From: Bradyrhizobium sp. CCBAU 51627
GTDB lineage: Bacteria > Pseudomonadota > Alphaproteobacteria > Rhizobiales > Xanthobacteraceae
NCBI RefSeq assembly: GCF_028128765.1
Contig: NZ_LBJG01000027.1
Span: 348,878 to 412,877, forward strand
Direction of reading: 5' to 3'
Length of the DNA stretch: 64,000 bases
Of this stretch, positions 29,074-37,469 are shown in pieces. The position numbers were made by a program, and so were the translations under genes. Below the pieces are notes generated by a model. The model had not been told where the DNA came from. It was given only the letters and a program-made list of their open reading frames with translations, and searched no databases. Each line of letters begins with the position of its first letter. Positions within the stretch are counted from its first letter, which is position 1.

Positions 29074-30444
29074 ATGCGCCTCGTGCTTCAGCTTGTCGCC
29101 CGCCTGCTTCTCATCGTTGCGCTGTGCCTGGGTGCGGCGACCGTGTGGGCCACCTTTGATGCCTATCGCAGTGTCGACCGGGCGACCGCGACTTCCGCGC
29201 AGCGGGTCGCACAGGCGCTTCAGGGCCTGTACTGGCACGAACTCTTGCTGCGCAGCAGCAGGATGCGCGAGCATCTCGTGCCCGTTCCGGAATGGCGCAC
29301 GCTGGAGACGATGAAGCTGATCTCGCCCGGCGTCTGCGTCGAGTTCCAACCGGTGGCGGCTTTTGAAAAGCCGCTGTGCGGCCAGAGCCAGGGGATCGGC
29401 CGGACACCGCCACGCTGGTTTGCGTCCATCGTGCCGACCTTCCTCGGCAGCCACGCCGAGGTGGTGCGGCCGGTCAGCCCCCGCGCCGCCGCCGCCGGCA
29501 CAGTGGTGGCGACGCCGGATCAAGCAGCTTCGATCTCGCTCGCCTGGGAGTACATTCTCAACGTGATCGATGTCGCGCTCTTGATGGCGGCGGCGATCGC
29601 CCTGCTGGCTTCGCTCGCGATCGCGCACACGCTGGCGCCGGCCCGCGCCATCGTGCTCGCCCTGCAACGCATCGCGCGCGGCCAATATCGCACCGAGCTG
29701 CCGCGCTTCCGCTCCATGGAGCTTGCGATGATCGGCGGGGCCGTGGATGCACTCGGCGGCCGGCTCGAAGAGGCCACCGAACAGCGCGCGGCGTTGACGC
29801 GGCGCTTGATCGAGATCCGCGACGACGAGCGGCGCGCGCTCGCGCGCGAGCTGCATGACGAGTTCGGGCAAAATCTCTCGGCCATCCTTGCTTTCGCCAA
29901 CACGATCGAAACCGCGAGCGCGCAGCACGGCAGGGATAACGGCATCGCGCAGGATGCGCGCATGATCTCACAGGCCACACATCATCTGATGGCCTCGCTG
30001 CGCGACGCGCTGAAGCGCCTGCGCAATCCCTTGCCGGAGGAGTTCGGGCTGGAAGCCAGCCTCGTCAACCTCGTCGACAGCTGGCGCTCGCAGAGCGCGA
30101 CGCAGCCGACAATCGAGCTCGACCTCAAAGGCGATCTCGCCGACATCACGGGCCCGGCCGCAACGACCGCCTATCGGGTCGCCCAGGAATGCCTGACCAA
30201 TGCGCTGCGCCACGGCGCAGCGCGCGAGATCTCGTTGCGCATCGAGCGGCGCGCCGGCGAGGACGGTGCGCTTCTGATCCGCATCGAGGACGACGGCGGC
30301 GGCGATGCAGCGCGCGTGGAACGATCCGCCGGGTTCGGCCTCACCGGCATTCGCGAGCGGGTGACGGCGGCCGGCGGCTCGCTGTCGATCCTGCCTGCAA
30401 GGCGCGGCCTCAGCGTTGCCGCAACGATCCCGCTTGCTGCGTGA
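29074..30444 (+). CDS. NarX-type membrane sensor histidine kinase
   Basis: A 456-residue kinase. One span near the N terminus (LVARLLLIVALCLGAATVWA) and a second at about 166-188 (IDVALLMAAAIALLASLAI) enclose a periplasmic sensor domain of about 130 residues. A HAMP-like linker with GQYRTELPRFRSMELAMIGG follows. The HisKA_3 box is RDDERRALARELHDEFGQNL with the phospho-His, and the ATPase domain has YRVAQECLTNALRHGAA, RIEDDGGGDA and GFGLTGIRERVTAAGGSL. It matches the MoxY/NarX group. Its partner regulator follows after 7 bases, so the pair forms an operon. Confidence 0.9.
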   Translation: MRLVLQLVARLLLIVALCLGAATVWATFDAYRSVDRATATSAQRVAQALQGLYWHELLLRSSRMREHLVPVPEWRTLETMKLISPGVCVEFQPVAAFEKPLCGQSQGIGRTPPRWFASIVPTFLGSHAEVVRPVSPRAAAAGTVVATPDQAASISLAWEYILNVIDVALLMAAAIALLASLAIAHTLAPARAIVLALQRIARGQYRTELPRFRSMELAMIGGAVDALGGRLEEATEQRAALTRRLIEIRDDERRALARELHDEFGQNLSAILAFANTIETASAQHGRDNGIAQDARMISQATHHLMASLRDALKRLRNPLPEEFGLEASLVNLVDSWRSQSATQPTIELDLKGDLADITGPAATTAYRVAQECLTNALRHGAAREISLRIERRAGEDGALLIRIEDDGGGDAARVERSAGFGLTGIRERVTAAGGSLSILPARRGLSVAATIPLAA

Positions 30445-30451
30445 GGTCGTC

Positions 30452-31102
30452 ATGAGTGAGGTCGCAGTAACAGGTATCTCGGTGCTGCTGGTCGACGACC
30501 ATCCGATCGTCCGTCAGGGCTACCGGCGCGTGCTGGAAAGCCAGGACGATCTCCACGTCGTGGCGGAAGCCGACAACGCCACCGATGCGTACGCGGCCTT
30601 CAAGACGCATGACCCCGACGTCGTTGTGATGGACATCTCGATGCCCGGTGCCAGCGGGCTGGAGGCGATCCGCAACATCCGCGCCCGCAATCCGCGGGCG
30701 CGCGTCCTCGTCTTCACCATGCATAACGAGGCTGTGCTGGTGAAGGCCGCCTTCAATGCCGGCGCGTCAGGCTTCGTCACCAAGAGCAGCGCACCATCCG
30801 CCGTCGTCAGTGCCATCCGCGGCGTCGCACGCGGCGAACGCACCATCAGCGACGACATCGCGCATGTGCTGGCCGACGACAGCCTGTCGGCCGGATCAGC
30901 GCTGGATCAATTGGGCGAGCGCGAGATCGAGATCTTGCGGCAGTTTGCCGGCGGCGCCACGAGCGAGCAGATCGCGACGCATCTCAACCTCAGCGTCAAG
31001 ACGGTCCAGAACTATCACTATCTGATCAAGACCAAGATCGGCGCGCGCACGGACGCGCAGCTGGTGCGGCTCGCGGCAGCTTGCGGGCTGACCAAAATCT
31101 AG
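30452..31102 (+). CDS. NarL/FixJ-type response regulator with LuxR HTH
   Basis: A 216-residue regulator. The start MSEVAVTGISVLLVDDHP was chosen because GTGAGGTCGTC precedes it; a longer frame runs into the kinase gene. Receiver residues are VDDHPIVRQG, the acceptor Asp in DVVVMDISMPGASGL, the Thr in VFTMHN and Lys in FVTKSSAPS. The C-terminal HTH is LGEREIEILRQFAGGATSEQ and IATHLNLSVKTVQNYHYLIK, a LuxR DNA-binding helix pair. It is activated by the kinase encoded just upstream. Target genes are not evident; the sequence is of the MoxX/NarL type. Confidence 0.93.
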   Translation: MSEVAVTGISVLLVDDHPIVRQGYRRVLESQDDLHVVAEADNATDAYAAFKTHDPDVVVMDISMPGASGLEAIRNIRARNPRARVLVFTMHNEAVLVKAAFNAGASGFVTKSSAPSAVVSAIRGVARGERTISDDIAHVLADDSLSAGSALDQLGEREIEILRQFAGGATSEQIATHLNLSVKTVQNYHYLIKTKIGARTDAQLVRLAAACGLTKI

Positions 31103-31161
31103 CAGCAGAACTGCCGCATTGCCTGGAATGACATGAAATTCTTCAATCTGCCGAGCGGATT

Positions 31162-31187
31162 GGAACAGAGGCTATTCCATTCCGGTT
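31162..31187 (+). promoter_or_regulatory. Possible EcfG-type (general stress) promoter, one mismatch
   Basis: GGAAC at 31162-31166 is followed after 16-17 bases by CGGTT, close to the GGAAC-N16/17-CGTT consensus of the alphaproteobacterial general-stress sigma factor. It would start transcription just before GGAGTGAGGAGT, the ribosome binding site of the small protein gene at 31214. The -10 match is imperfect, so this is tentative. Confidence 0.3.
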
Positions 31188-31213
31188 GACGACGGAGTGA
31201 GGAGTAGAAGGTC

Positions 31214-31510
31214 ATGAGCAAGGGTCACCACAAGATCGTCGCCCATCCCCAGATCATCACGGTAGGAGAGCTCATCGACGAGCTCTGCCGCCTGCCCGAT
31301 ACCGCCGTCGTCCACTTCCGTTGCCCCATGCTCGATCAGGAACTGGCATTCGAGCGCCTTCGAAAACGATCAAAGGACGATGTCGAAATCGCCATCAATG
31401 CGTACCCCGAGAGTCCGCCGGTCGTGCCATCGTCCGACAGCGCTTTCCGCGCGCGAACGTCCTCGCCATCGGCTCACAACGGCGCTCTTCTTCACAAAGC
31501 AAGAGGTTGA
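31214..31510 (+). CDS. Hypothetical small protein, 98 residues
   Basis: The ATG lies after a purine-rich GGAGTGAGGAGTAGAAGGTC. The first 65 residues look protein-like: QIITVGELIDELCRLPDTAV and VHFRCPMLDQELAFERLRKR, then VEIAINAYPE. The last 30 residues are Ser/Ala/Arg-rich and less typical. There is no signal peptide or membrane segment. I do not recognise the family. It lies between the two-component pair and the convergent TetR gene, possibly under a general-stress promoter. Confidence 0.6.
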   Translation: MSKGHHKIVAHPQIITVGELIDELCRLPDTAVVHFRCPMLDQELAFERLRKRSKDDVEIAINAYPESPPVVPSSDSAFRARTSSPSAHNGALLHKARG

Positions 31511-31551
31511 TTGGTTGATCGCCGCAGCGCCTATTCCAACAGCGCCGCGAT

Positions 31552-32139
31552 CTAGCAGGCCCTCAAACCGCGCAGCAGCAGCGCGAGCGTCGCATCGACG
31601 CGCGCCGGCAACTCTGCATCCTTCCACTCATCGGCATGGGCCGGGTGGTGGAAGCGGCAGGTGCCGTCGAAGATCGCACGCGCGGTGACCTTCACGTTGT
31701 CCACGGCGAACAAGCCCTGCTTGACGCCGTCGGCGAGGATCGCCGCGATCTGGTCGATCATGGTGTCCTTGTGACACTTCACCGCCGCGCAGGCTTCGCG
31801 CGCCAGCGTCAGATAAGTCTCGAACATCTCGGGGTCGTCGAGCACGCGCGAACGCTTGGCCGCGAACAGCGTGCGCAGCCAGCGGTCGAGCCTGTCAGGC
31901 GCGGGGCCCTTTTCCTCGGCAATCGCCAGGAGCGGTGCGTCGATGCGATCCAGCCAGCGTTTGGCGACGGCCTCGCGCAGCGAGGCCTTGCTTGGAAAAT
32001 GGCGATAGACGCTGCCGTGGCTCACATCGAGCGCACGAGCAACGTCGACCACTGTGGCCTTGGCAAGTCCGTAGCGCCGCAAGACATCCTCGGTGACTTC
32101 GAGGATTCGCTCCGGCGTCAAAACAACGACTTCGTTCAT
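31552..32139 (-). CDS. TetR/AcrR family transcriptional regulator
   Basis: A 195-residue regulator. The start MNEVVVLTPERILEVTEDVL was preferred to an ATG ten codons earlier because it gives the usual distance to the HTH. The DNA-binding HTH is TVVDVARALDVSHGSVYRHF (about residues 28-47) followed by PSKASLREAV, which is the classic TetR signature. The C-terminal domain (about 70-195) would bind an unknown ligand; a segment AREACAAVKCHKDTMIDQIA contains two Cys. Palindromes at 32470-32512, upstream on the same strand, are candidate operators, so it may regulate itself and the small ORF. Confidence 0.92.
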   Translation of the reverse strand: MNEVVVLTPERILEVTEDVLRRYGLAKATVVDVARALDVSHGSVYRHFPSKASLREAVAKRWLDRIDAPLLAIAEEKGPAPDRLDRWLRTLFAAKRSRVLDDPEMFETYLTLAREACAAVKCHKDTMIDQIAAILADGVKQGLFAVDNVKVTARAIFDGTCRFHHPAHADEWKDAELPARVDATLALLLRGLRAC

Positions 32140-32226
32140 GCCAGCACCATGTTCCCGTTCGGGGGTCACCCGGCGACAGCGCCATCTCCGAAGCGCCCCT
32201 CGCCGGTCGTTCGGAAAGCTCTCGCC

Positions 32227-32328
32227 TCAATGAGGCAGTTTTGCAGCCTGCGCCGCGATCTGGCGCGCGACCAGTAGATTGAGCCAGTGCCCAATCGTTC
32301 CGGTGAAGTTGATGATTTCGGTCGTCAT
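32227..32328 (-). CDS. Putative 33-residue peptide upstream of the TetR gene
   Basis: Reading on the minus strand, the ATG lies 9 bases after GGAGA. The product starts MTTEIINFTGTIGHWLNLLV and ends ARQIAAQAAKLPH. It is amphipathic to hydrophobic in the middle, with no Cys. It is 87 bases upstream of the TetR start on the same strand, and downstream of the tandem palindromes, so all could form one transcript. I do not recognise it; the composition and codon pattern look protein-like, but conservation must be shown. Confidence 0.45.
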   Translation of the reverse strand: MTTEIINFTGTIGHWLNLLVARQIAAQAAKLPH

Positions 32329-32763
32329 TGTCTTAAGTCTCCATTCGTCCGCGGCCCTCGCCCTTCACCGACGACCCTCGATCCGAGCGGTATTTCGGAC
32401 GTCGGGCTCCCCCTGGAGGGACCACGGGACGCCCAATTGGAGCGTCCGGAGAGGGATATACACGTCTCGCTGACAGATTTCAATATCTGTCAGTCAATGA
32501 TCCGTGATTGACAGTTAATATTTGAGACGATCGCCATGCGATTGACCTGACCCCTGCCCTCCGCCGCCGTCAACCGATCACTGCCCCGCCAAGCCGCTGA
32601 CATAGCAGGTATTTTGCTGCCGTCCGCTTTCCGGCGCCGCGATCGTCAAGGCGAGCCGAAAAATCCCTGAGAGGCGAATTGGCGCAACGCACCGCCTTCC
32701 ACGCCGGCATCGCGGCGGGTTACGCTATCCGCCCGCCCCACGAACAAGAAACGGACCTCCCCC
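32329..32763. other. Gene-free region between the 33-aa ORF and the M20 hydrolase gene
   Basis: This 435-base stretch holds GGACGC-ccaattgga-GCGTCC (32427-32447; the centre CCAATTGG is itself palindromic), the tandem palindromes at 32470-32512, and an AT-rich patch GTTAATATTTGAG next to them, likely the minus-strand promoter. The right part (32540-32763) carries the leader of the plus-strand hydrolase, with GGACCTCCCCC before the start. I see no further gene. Confidence 0.5.
32470..32512. promoter_or_regulatory. Tandem inverted repeats, candidate TetR operator
   Basis: CTGACAGAT-ttcaat-ATCTGTCAG is a perfect 9-bp inverted repeat (32470-32493). It runs straight into GTCAAT-gatccgtg-ATTGAC (32493-32512), and TGACAG recurs as the last half-site. 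The spacing and size suit a TetR dimer or two dimers. It is about 330 bases upstream of the TetR start and 140 bases upstream of the 33-aa ORF, next to AT-rich sequence. Confidence 0.55.
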
Positions 32764-33933
32764 ATGCCCATTGTCAACCGCATCGCCGCCCTCTCCGATG
32801 AAATGGCGGCCTGGCGCCATGACTTCCACGAGAACCCCGAGCTACTCTACGAAGTCCACCGTACCGCCGGCATCGTCGCCGACCGCTTGCGCGAATTCGG
32901 CTGCGACGAGGTGGTGACCGGCATCGGGCGCACCGGCGTGGTCGGCGTGATCCGTGGCCGCAAGTCGGCCTCCGGCAAGACCATCGGCCTGCGCGCCGAC
33001 ATGGACGCGCTGCCGATCATGGAGACGTCGGGCGTGCCCTATGCCTCCAAGATTCCCGGCAAGATGCACGCCTGCGGCCATGACGGCCACACCGCCATGC
33101 TGCTTGGTGCCGCCAAATATCTCGCCGAGACGCGCAATTTCGATGGTACCGCGATCATGATCTTCCAGCCCGCCGAAGAAGGCGGCGGCGGCGGCAAGGC
33201 CATGGTCGAGGACGGCTTGATGACGCGCTGGAACATCCAGGAGGTCTACGGCATGCACAACATGCCGGGCCTGCCGGAAGGCCATTTCGCCACGACGCCC
33301 GGCCCGATGCTCGCCTCCTCGGATAACATCCAGATCACCGTCCACGGCAAGGGCGGCCACGCCGGCGCCGGTCCGCACAAGTCGGTCGACAGCGTGTTGA
33401 TCGGCTCGCAGATCGTCAATGCGCTGCAATCCATCGTGGCGCGCAACGTCGATCCGCTGAAATCCGCCGTCATCTCGATCACGCAATTCCACTCCGGCAC
33501 GGCCTTCAACATCATTCCGGAAGTTGCCGAGCTCGGTGGCACCGTGCGCACGCTCGACCCCGAGGTGCGCGATCTGGTCGAGCGCCGCATCGGCGAAGTC
33601 GCCGACAGCGTCGCGCGGGCCTATGGCGGCTCGGCCGAGACGAAATACACGCGGATGTATCCGGTGACCATGAACCATGCGCGCGAGGCCGGGCTTGCCG
33701 CCGACGTCGCCCGCGACATCGTCGGCGCCGACCGCGTCAACGACAAGTTCATCCCCATGATGGGCGCCGAGGATTTCTCGTTCATGCTGGAAGCGCGCCC
33801 CGGCGCGATGGTGCTGGTCGGCATGGGCGATGGCAACGAGTGCCACCATCCGGCCTATGTCTTCAACGACAACATCTTGGGCCACGGTGCCTCGTTCTGG
33901 GCGCGCCTGATCGAGACACGCATGCCGGCATAG
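32764..33933 (+). CDS. M20 family amidohydrolase (hippurate hydrolase/aminoacylase-like)
   Basis: A 389-residue metallopeptidase-like hydrolase of the M20D/IAA-amidohydrolase group. Metal ligands are seen in GLRADMDALPI, MHACGHDGHTAMLLG (about residues 101-115), IFQPAEEGGGGG (with the catalytic Glu) and the C-terminal GAEDFSFMLEARPGAM. The dimerisation insert begins near QITVHGKGGHAGAGPHKSVD. These enzymes remove the acyl group from N-acyl amino acids such as hippurate. There is no signal peptide, so it is cytosolic. It converges with the acyl-CoA synthetase gene and may be a stand-alone unit. Confidence 0.9.
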   Translation: MPIVNRIAALSDEMAAWRHDFHENPELLYEVHRTAGIVADRLREFGCDEVVTGIGRTGVVGVIRGRKSASGKTIGLRADMDALPIMETSGVPYASKIPGKMHACGHDGHTAMLLGAAKYLAETRNFDGTAIMIFQPAEEGGGGGKAMVEDGLMTRWNIQEVYGMHNMPGLPEGHFATTPGPMLASSDNIQITVHGKGGHAGAGPHKSVDSVLIGSQIVNALQSIVARNVDPLKSAVISITQFHSGTAFNIIPEVAELGGTVRTLDPEVRDLVERRIGEVADSVARAYGGSAETKYTRMYPVTMNHAREAGLAADVARDIVGADRVNDKFIPMMGAEDFSFMLEARPGAMVLVGMGDGNECHHPAYVFNDNILGHGASFWARLIETRMPA

Positions 33934-33952
33934 CTAGGTTCCGTCTCCTCAG

Positions 33953-35860
33953 CTACGTGTGCACCACCTCGTGCCGCATCACGAACGGCGCGAGCAGCGC
34001 ATGCACCTCCCCGGCGGCGGCCTCGCGCTGCTCCGGCGGCAGCCCTGCAAGCGTCACTGTCGCGATCGAGCCGTGGCTGCCGTGAGCGCCAACCTTCACC
34101 TTGCAATCGATGCCGCGCTCGACGAGGGGCGTCAGCACCTTCGCGAATACGCGCTGCGCCGCGTCCCAGCGCAGCTGCGGCTTGAACACCTTGCCGACGC
34201 CGGTCACCGGCATGGGATCGATCGGAATGACCTGCACCGGAACGGCGGCGCGTTCCGGCGTGCGCTCACGCACCCATGCCTCGAGCTCACCCGGCTCGAC
34301 TTTGGCGCCCGGCTTCAACTGGACGTAACCCACCGGCAGCTCGCCCGCATAGTCGTCGGGCTGGCCGACCACGGCGGCGAAACCAACGGCGGGATGGCGG
34401 AACATGATCTCCTCGATCGGCGCGGGATCGATGTTGTGCCCGCCGCGGATCACGAGGTCCTTGGCGCGGCCTGTGATCCAGAGATAGCCGTCGGCATCTA
34501 ACCGGCCGAGATCGCCGGAATTGACCCAGACCTCGTCGACGAACGCACCCTCGTTGTGGGCGTCGTTGAGATAGCCGCCGAACACGCCGGGGCCGGCCAT
34601 GATGACGACGCCGATCTCGTCGGGCTTGCAGTCGCGGATCAAATTGCCGTCGGCATCGAGCTGCACGATGCGCACACGCGAGTAAGGCATGGGCAGGCCG
34701 ACCGAACCGAGCCGGATCGGCCGCGAGGGATAAGCGAGCGTGTGCACGCTCGAGGTCTCGGTCATGCCGTAGACCTCGACCACCGGCAGCTTGAGCTTCT
34801 CCTGGATCGCCGAGCCGACCGCAACGGGAATCGCCGAGCCACCGCCGGCTGCGTATTTCAGGCTGGAGATATCGGCGTTTCCGGGCGGCACCGCGAGCGC
34901 TGCGGCGAGCACCGTCGGCACGCTCGACAACGCCTCCGGCTTGAAACGCTCGACCAGTCCCCAGATGTTCTTCACCGCGTTCGGATTGCGCCAGCCGCTC
35001 GGGGACAGCACGACGAGAGAGCCGCCGCTCGACAACGTCAACAGCACCTGCGTCAGCGATCCGCCGACGTGAAACAGCGGCATGCCGAACAGCAGGTTGG
35101 CGCCGGGTTTCGACTTCAGTAGCAGATTGAGCGCCCAGGCCTGATAGACCTGGTTGGCGTGGGTGTGCCGCACCAGCTTCGGCGTACCGGTGGTGCCGCC
35201 GGTGTGGAAATAGGCGGCGATGTCGTGGCCAGCGATCGTGCGCCCGCTGACAAGCCGGTCGGCCGGCTGCTGCTTGATCAGGTCGTCGAACGAGAAAATT
35301 CCGTTGGCGGGATCACCGCCGCCTGCCACTTGCACGATCGCCTTGAGATGCTTGAGTTGCGGGCGGATCTGCTCGACCTTCTGCCAGATGTCGGTGCCCG
35401 GCATCGGCCCGAGCGCGACCAGGATCTTGGTGTTCGCCGCTTCCAGGATCTCCGCGATCTGGTGCGGCTCGAGCAGCGGGTTGACGGGGTTGGCAATGCC
35501 CGCGGCCTCAGCGCCGAACAGCGTCGCGAAGGCGTCCGGCAGCAGCGGCAGCATGAAGGAGATGACGTCGTCCTTCTCCGCACCGAGCGCGTAAAACATG
35601 TTGGCGGCCTGCGTAACGCGCGCGATGAGATCGCGGTAGGTGACCACAACAGGCGTATCGGCCGGATCGGCATTTTGCAGAAACTGGAGCGCCGCCCCGT
35701 CGGGGTTACGCGCGGCACCGAGCCTTACGGCATCGTAGGTGCTCTCGGCGGCGACCCGATCGGCATAAGGGACCTGCTCGAAGGCCCGGACCTCCTCGTC
35801 CGTAAAAAGCTCCGGATAGTCATTGCCGATGAGCCGATCGAGCGCGTGGATGCCCGCCAT
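33953..35860 (-). CDS. Acyl-CoA synthetase (AMP-forming)
   Basis: A 635-residue ANL-superfamily enzyme. The start MAGIHALDRLIGNDYPELF was chosen because GAGGGAGGA precedes it. Adenylation motifs: AYFHTGGTTGTPKLVRHTHA (A3, about 237-256), VVEVYGMTETSSVHTLAYPS (A5), NSGDLGRLDADGYLWITGRA (A7-A8) and the C-terminal Lys region PVTGVGKVFKPQLRWD (A10). It activates a carboxylic acid, probably a fatty or aromatic acid, with ATP and CoA. In NCBI-type naming it is an acyl-CoA synthetase. No beta-oxidation genes lie next to it. Confidence 0.9.
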   Translation of the reverse strand: MAGIHALDRLIGNDYPELFTDEEVRAFEQVPYADRVAAESTYDAVRLGAARNPDGAALQFLQNADPADTPVVVTYRDLIARVTQAANMFYALGAEKDDVISFMLPLLPDAFATLFGAEAAGIANPVNPLLEPHQIAEILEAANTKILVALGPMPGTDIWQKVEQIRPQLKHLKAIVQVAGGGDPANGIFSFDDLIKQQPADRLVSGRTIAGHDIAAYFHTGGTTGTPKLVRHTHANQVYQAWALNLLLKSKPGANLLFGMPLFHVGGSLTQVLLTLSSGGSLVVLSPSGWRNPNAVKNIWGLVERFKPEALSSVPTVLAAALAVPPGNADISSLKYAAGGGSAIPVAVGSAIQEKLKLPVVEVYGMTETSSVHTLAYPSRPIRLGSVGLPMPYSRVRIVQLDADGNLIRDCKPDEIGVVIMAGPGVFGGYLNDAHNEGAFVDEVWVNSGDLGRLDADGYLWITGRAKDLVIRGGHNIDPAPIEEIMFRHPAVGFAAVVGQPDDYAGELPVGYVQLKPGAKVEPGELEAWVRERTPERAAVPVQVIPIDPMPVTGVGKVFKPQLRWDAAQRVFAKVLTPLVERGIDCKVKVGAHGSHGSIATVTLAGLPPEQREAAAGEVHALLAPFVMRHEVVHT

Positions 35861-36108
35861 GGAATATCGTCCTCCCTCAGATATCGGCCCTCGTCGCCTG
35901 TCTTTTTGACATTTGGGTCGGCGGGGCCCCGACCGTTGACGGCCAAGCGGCACCACAATGATGGATGATTGGGCGTTCGTCTATTGCCTACAGGCTGCGA
36001 CGATCCACCTCGCCTCAGAGGCTTTTGAACCTGCCAGCCCGATCCGGCTACCAAGAAACTGGCATCGGACTCACCTGCCAGCGTCCTGCCGCAAGACTCG
36101 AGGTGATC

Positions 36109-37203
36109 ATGACCATGCCCCTGCGGGACCGCGCCACGCGATTGATCCTCGCGCTTGCCATCACGTCGGCGATGGCCCTGCCGCGCACTGCGCTCGCCGA
36201 GGACAGCCAGTTCGACAAGATGCGCGCCAAGATCGCGGCCTTCGTCGGCGACAAGATGGAAAAGCTGGGCGGGTCACGAATCATCTACAGGGTGGACAGC
36301 GAAGGCTTGCGCGAGAGCGTCGTCACGGATTTGCGCGACGATGTCTACAAGATCTTGCACGACGGCCACATCGCCTTCTCAGGCCTTGCGATCCGCGACG
36401 GCGGCGTCGAATTGAAGATCGCGGACGCCAAAGGCCGCGAACAGCTTGCGCGCAAGCTGGCCTCGGACGCGGAAGGATTGCCCTCGCATGCGCTCGCCGT
36501 GACCAACGGCAGTGACGGAGCGGTCAAGCTGGCGCCGACCGAGGCTGCATCGGCGGCGCGGCTGCGCGATCTCGTCGAAGATGCTGTCGCCATGATCGAG
36601 CAACGTCTCAAGGACGCCGACGTCAAGCTTGCCAGCGTCGTCCCTGACGGGACCGACCGCATCCGCATCTTCCTCCCGGGAGTGACGGACCCCGAGCGCG
36701 TCACTGCGATCTTCGCCCGGAAGGTCAAGGTCAGCTTCCGTTCGATCGATGCTTCGATGTCCGCGGAGCAGGCGCAATCCGGCACGCCACCCGAGGGCTC
36801 CGAAATCCTGCTCGGCTTCAAGGACAAGAAGCCCTATCTGGTCGTCAAAGAAAACTCGAAGGACAGCGCGCTCGACGGCGAAGACATCAACTATGCGGCA
36901 CCCGGCTTTGCGCCCGGCACCAAGGACCCGATTGCCCAGTTCCGTTTCAACGGACGCGGCACGCGGCGCTTCGCCCACGTCACCGAAGAGAGCGTTGGCA
37001 AGAGCTTCGCCATCGTGCTCGACGACAGGGTGATCTCTGCTCCCGTGATCCGCGAGCCCATCACCGGCGGCTCGGTCCAGATCTCCGGGAATTTCACCCT
37101 TGAGGAGGCCAACAGCGTCGCCATGCTGCTGCGCGCCGGCGCCCTGCCGGGCCACCTTACCCTCGTCGAACAGCGGGTCATCCAACCCGACGCCAAGCCT
37201 TAG
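36109..37203 (+). CDS. SecD-like periplasmic domain protein (orphan SecDF P1 domain)
   Basis: A 364-residue protein with a signal peptide (about 1-28, ending ALPRTALAED). The start is an ATG 5 bases after GAGGTGATC. The rest resembles the large periplasmic P1 region of SecD: RIIYRVDSEGLRESVVTDLR is the P1 base, and VGKSFAIVLDDRVISAPVIR plus GGSVQISGNFTLEEANSVAM and LLRAGALPGHLTLVEQRVI are the P1 head and the segment that leads to SecD span 2. It ends exactly where the first five-helix bundle of SecD would start, so no transmembrane channel is present. Its function is not known; it may bind exported proteins. Confidence 0.8.
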   Translation: MTMPLRDRATRLILALAITSAMALPRTALAEDSQFDKMRAKIAAFVGDKMEKLGGSRIIYRVDSEGLRESVVTDLRDDVYKILHDGHIAFSGLAIRDGGVELKIADAKGREQLARKLASDAEGLPSHALAVTNGSDGAVKLAPTEAASAARLRDLVEDAVAMIEQRLKDADVKLASVVPDGTDRIRIFLPGVTDPERVTAIFARKVKVSFRSIDASMSAEQAQSGTPPEGSEILLGFKDKKPYLVVKENSKDSALDGEDINYAAPGFAPGTKDPIAQFRFNGRGTRRFAHVTEESVGKSFAIVLDDRVISAPVIREPITGGSVQISGNFTLEEANSVAMLLRAGALPGHLTLVEQRVIQPDAKP

Positions 37204-37469
37204 CGGGAACAAAGCCGTAAAGGCCAACGGCTGTCATGATCGCGCCGGCCTGTCCCGGCGTCAAAGTCATCCTGCGGTGCCCGCCCGAATCACGGGGCAC
37301 CGTGATTCATGCACGCAACGAACGGGCAATTGCCGAAACGCCCGTTCAGGTTAAAATTTGCCCCTTGCGGCAGGGCGGCCCGAGGCTTCATTTCAAGCGG
37401 TCGTCATTCGATTTCGGCTATATCGTGCCGCGGATACCGGGACTGAAGGCCTTACGCGGGGTTAGTACC
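37204..37469 (+). other. Leader of the cyclic-nucleotide-binding gene with mutually exclusive hairpins
   Basis: The 266-base gap contains two perfect stems that share bases: CGGTGCCC / GGGCACCG (37275-37282 with 37295-37302) and GAATCACGG / CCGTGATTC (37287-37295 with 37300-37308). Both cannot form at once. They could be a dispersed repeat or a regulatory switch for the gene at 37470. No gene is visible in the gap. Confidence 0.45.

Noticed and set aside
32279..32473. Plus-strand TTG-started frame of 64 codons upstream of the M20 gene
   Set aside because: Weak start signal, Arg/Ser-rich composition, overlaps the better supported 33-aa minus-strand ORF and the palindromes.
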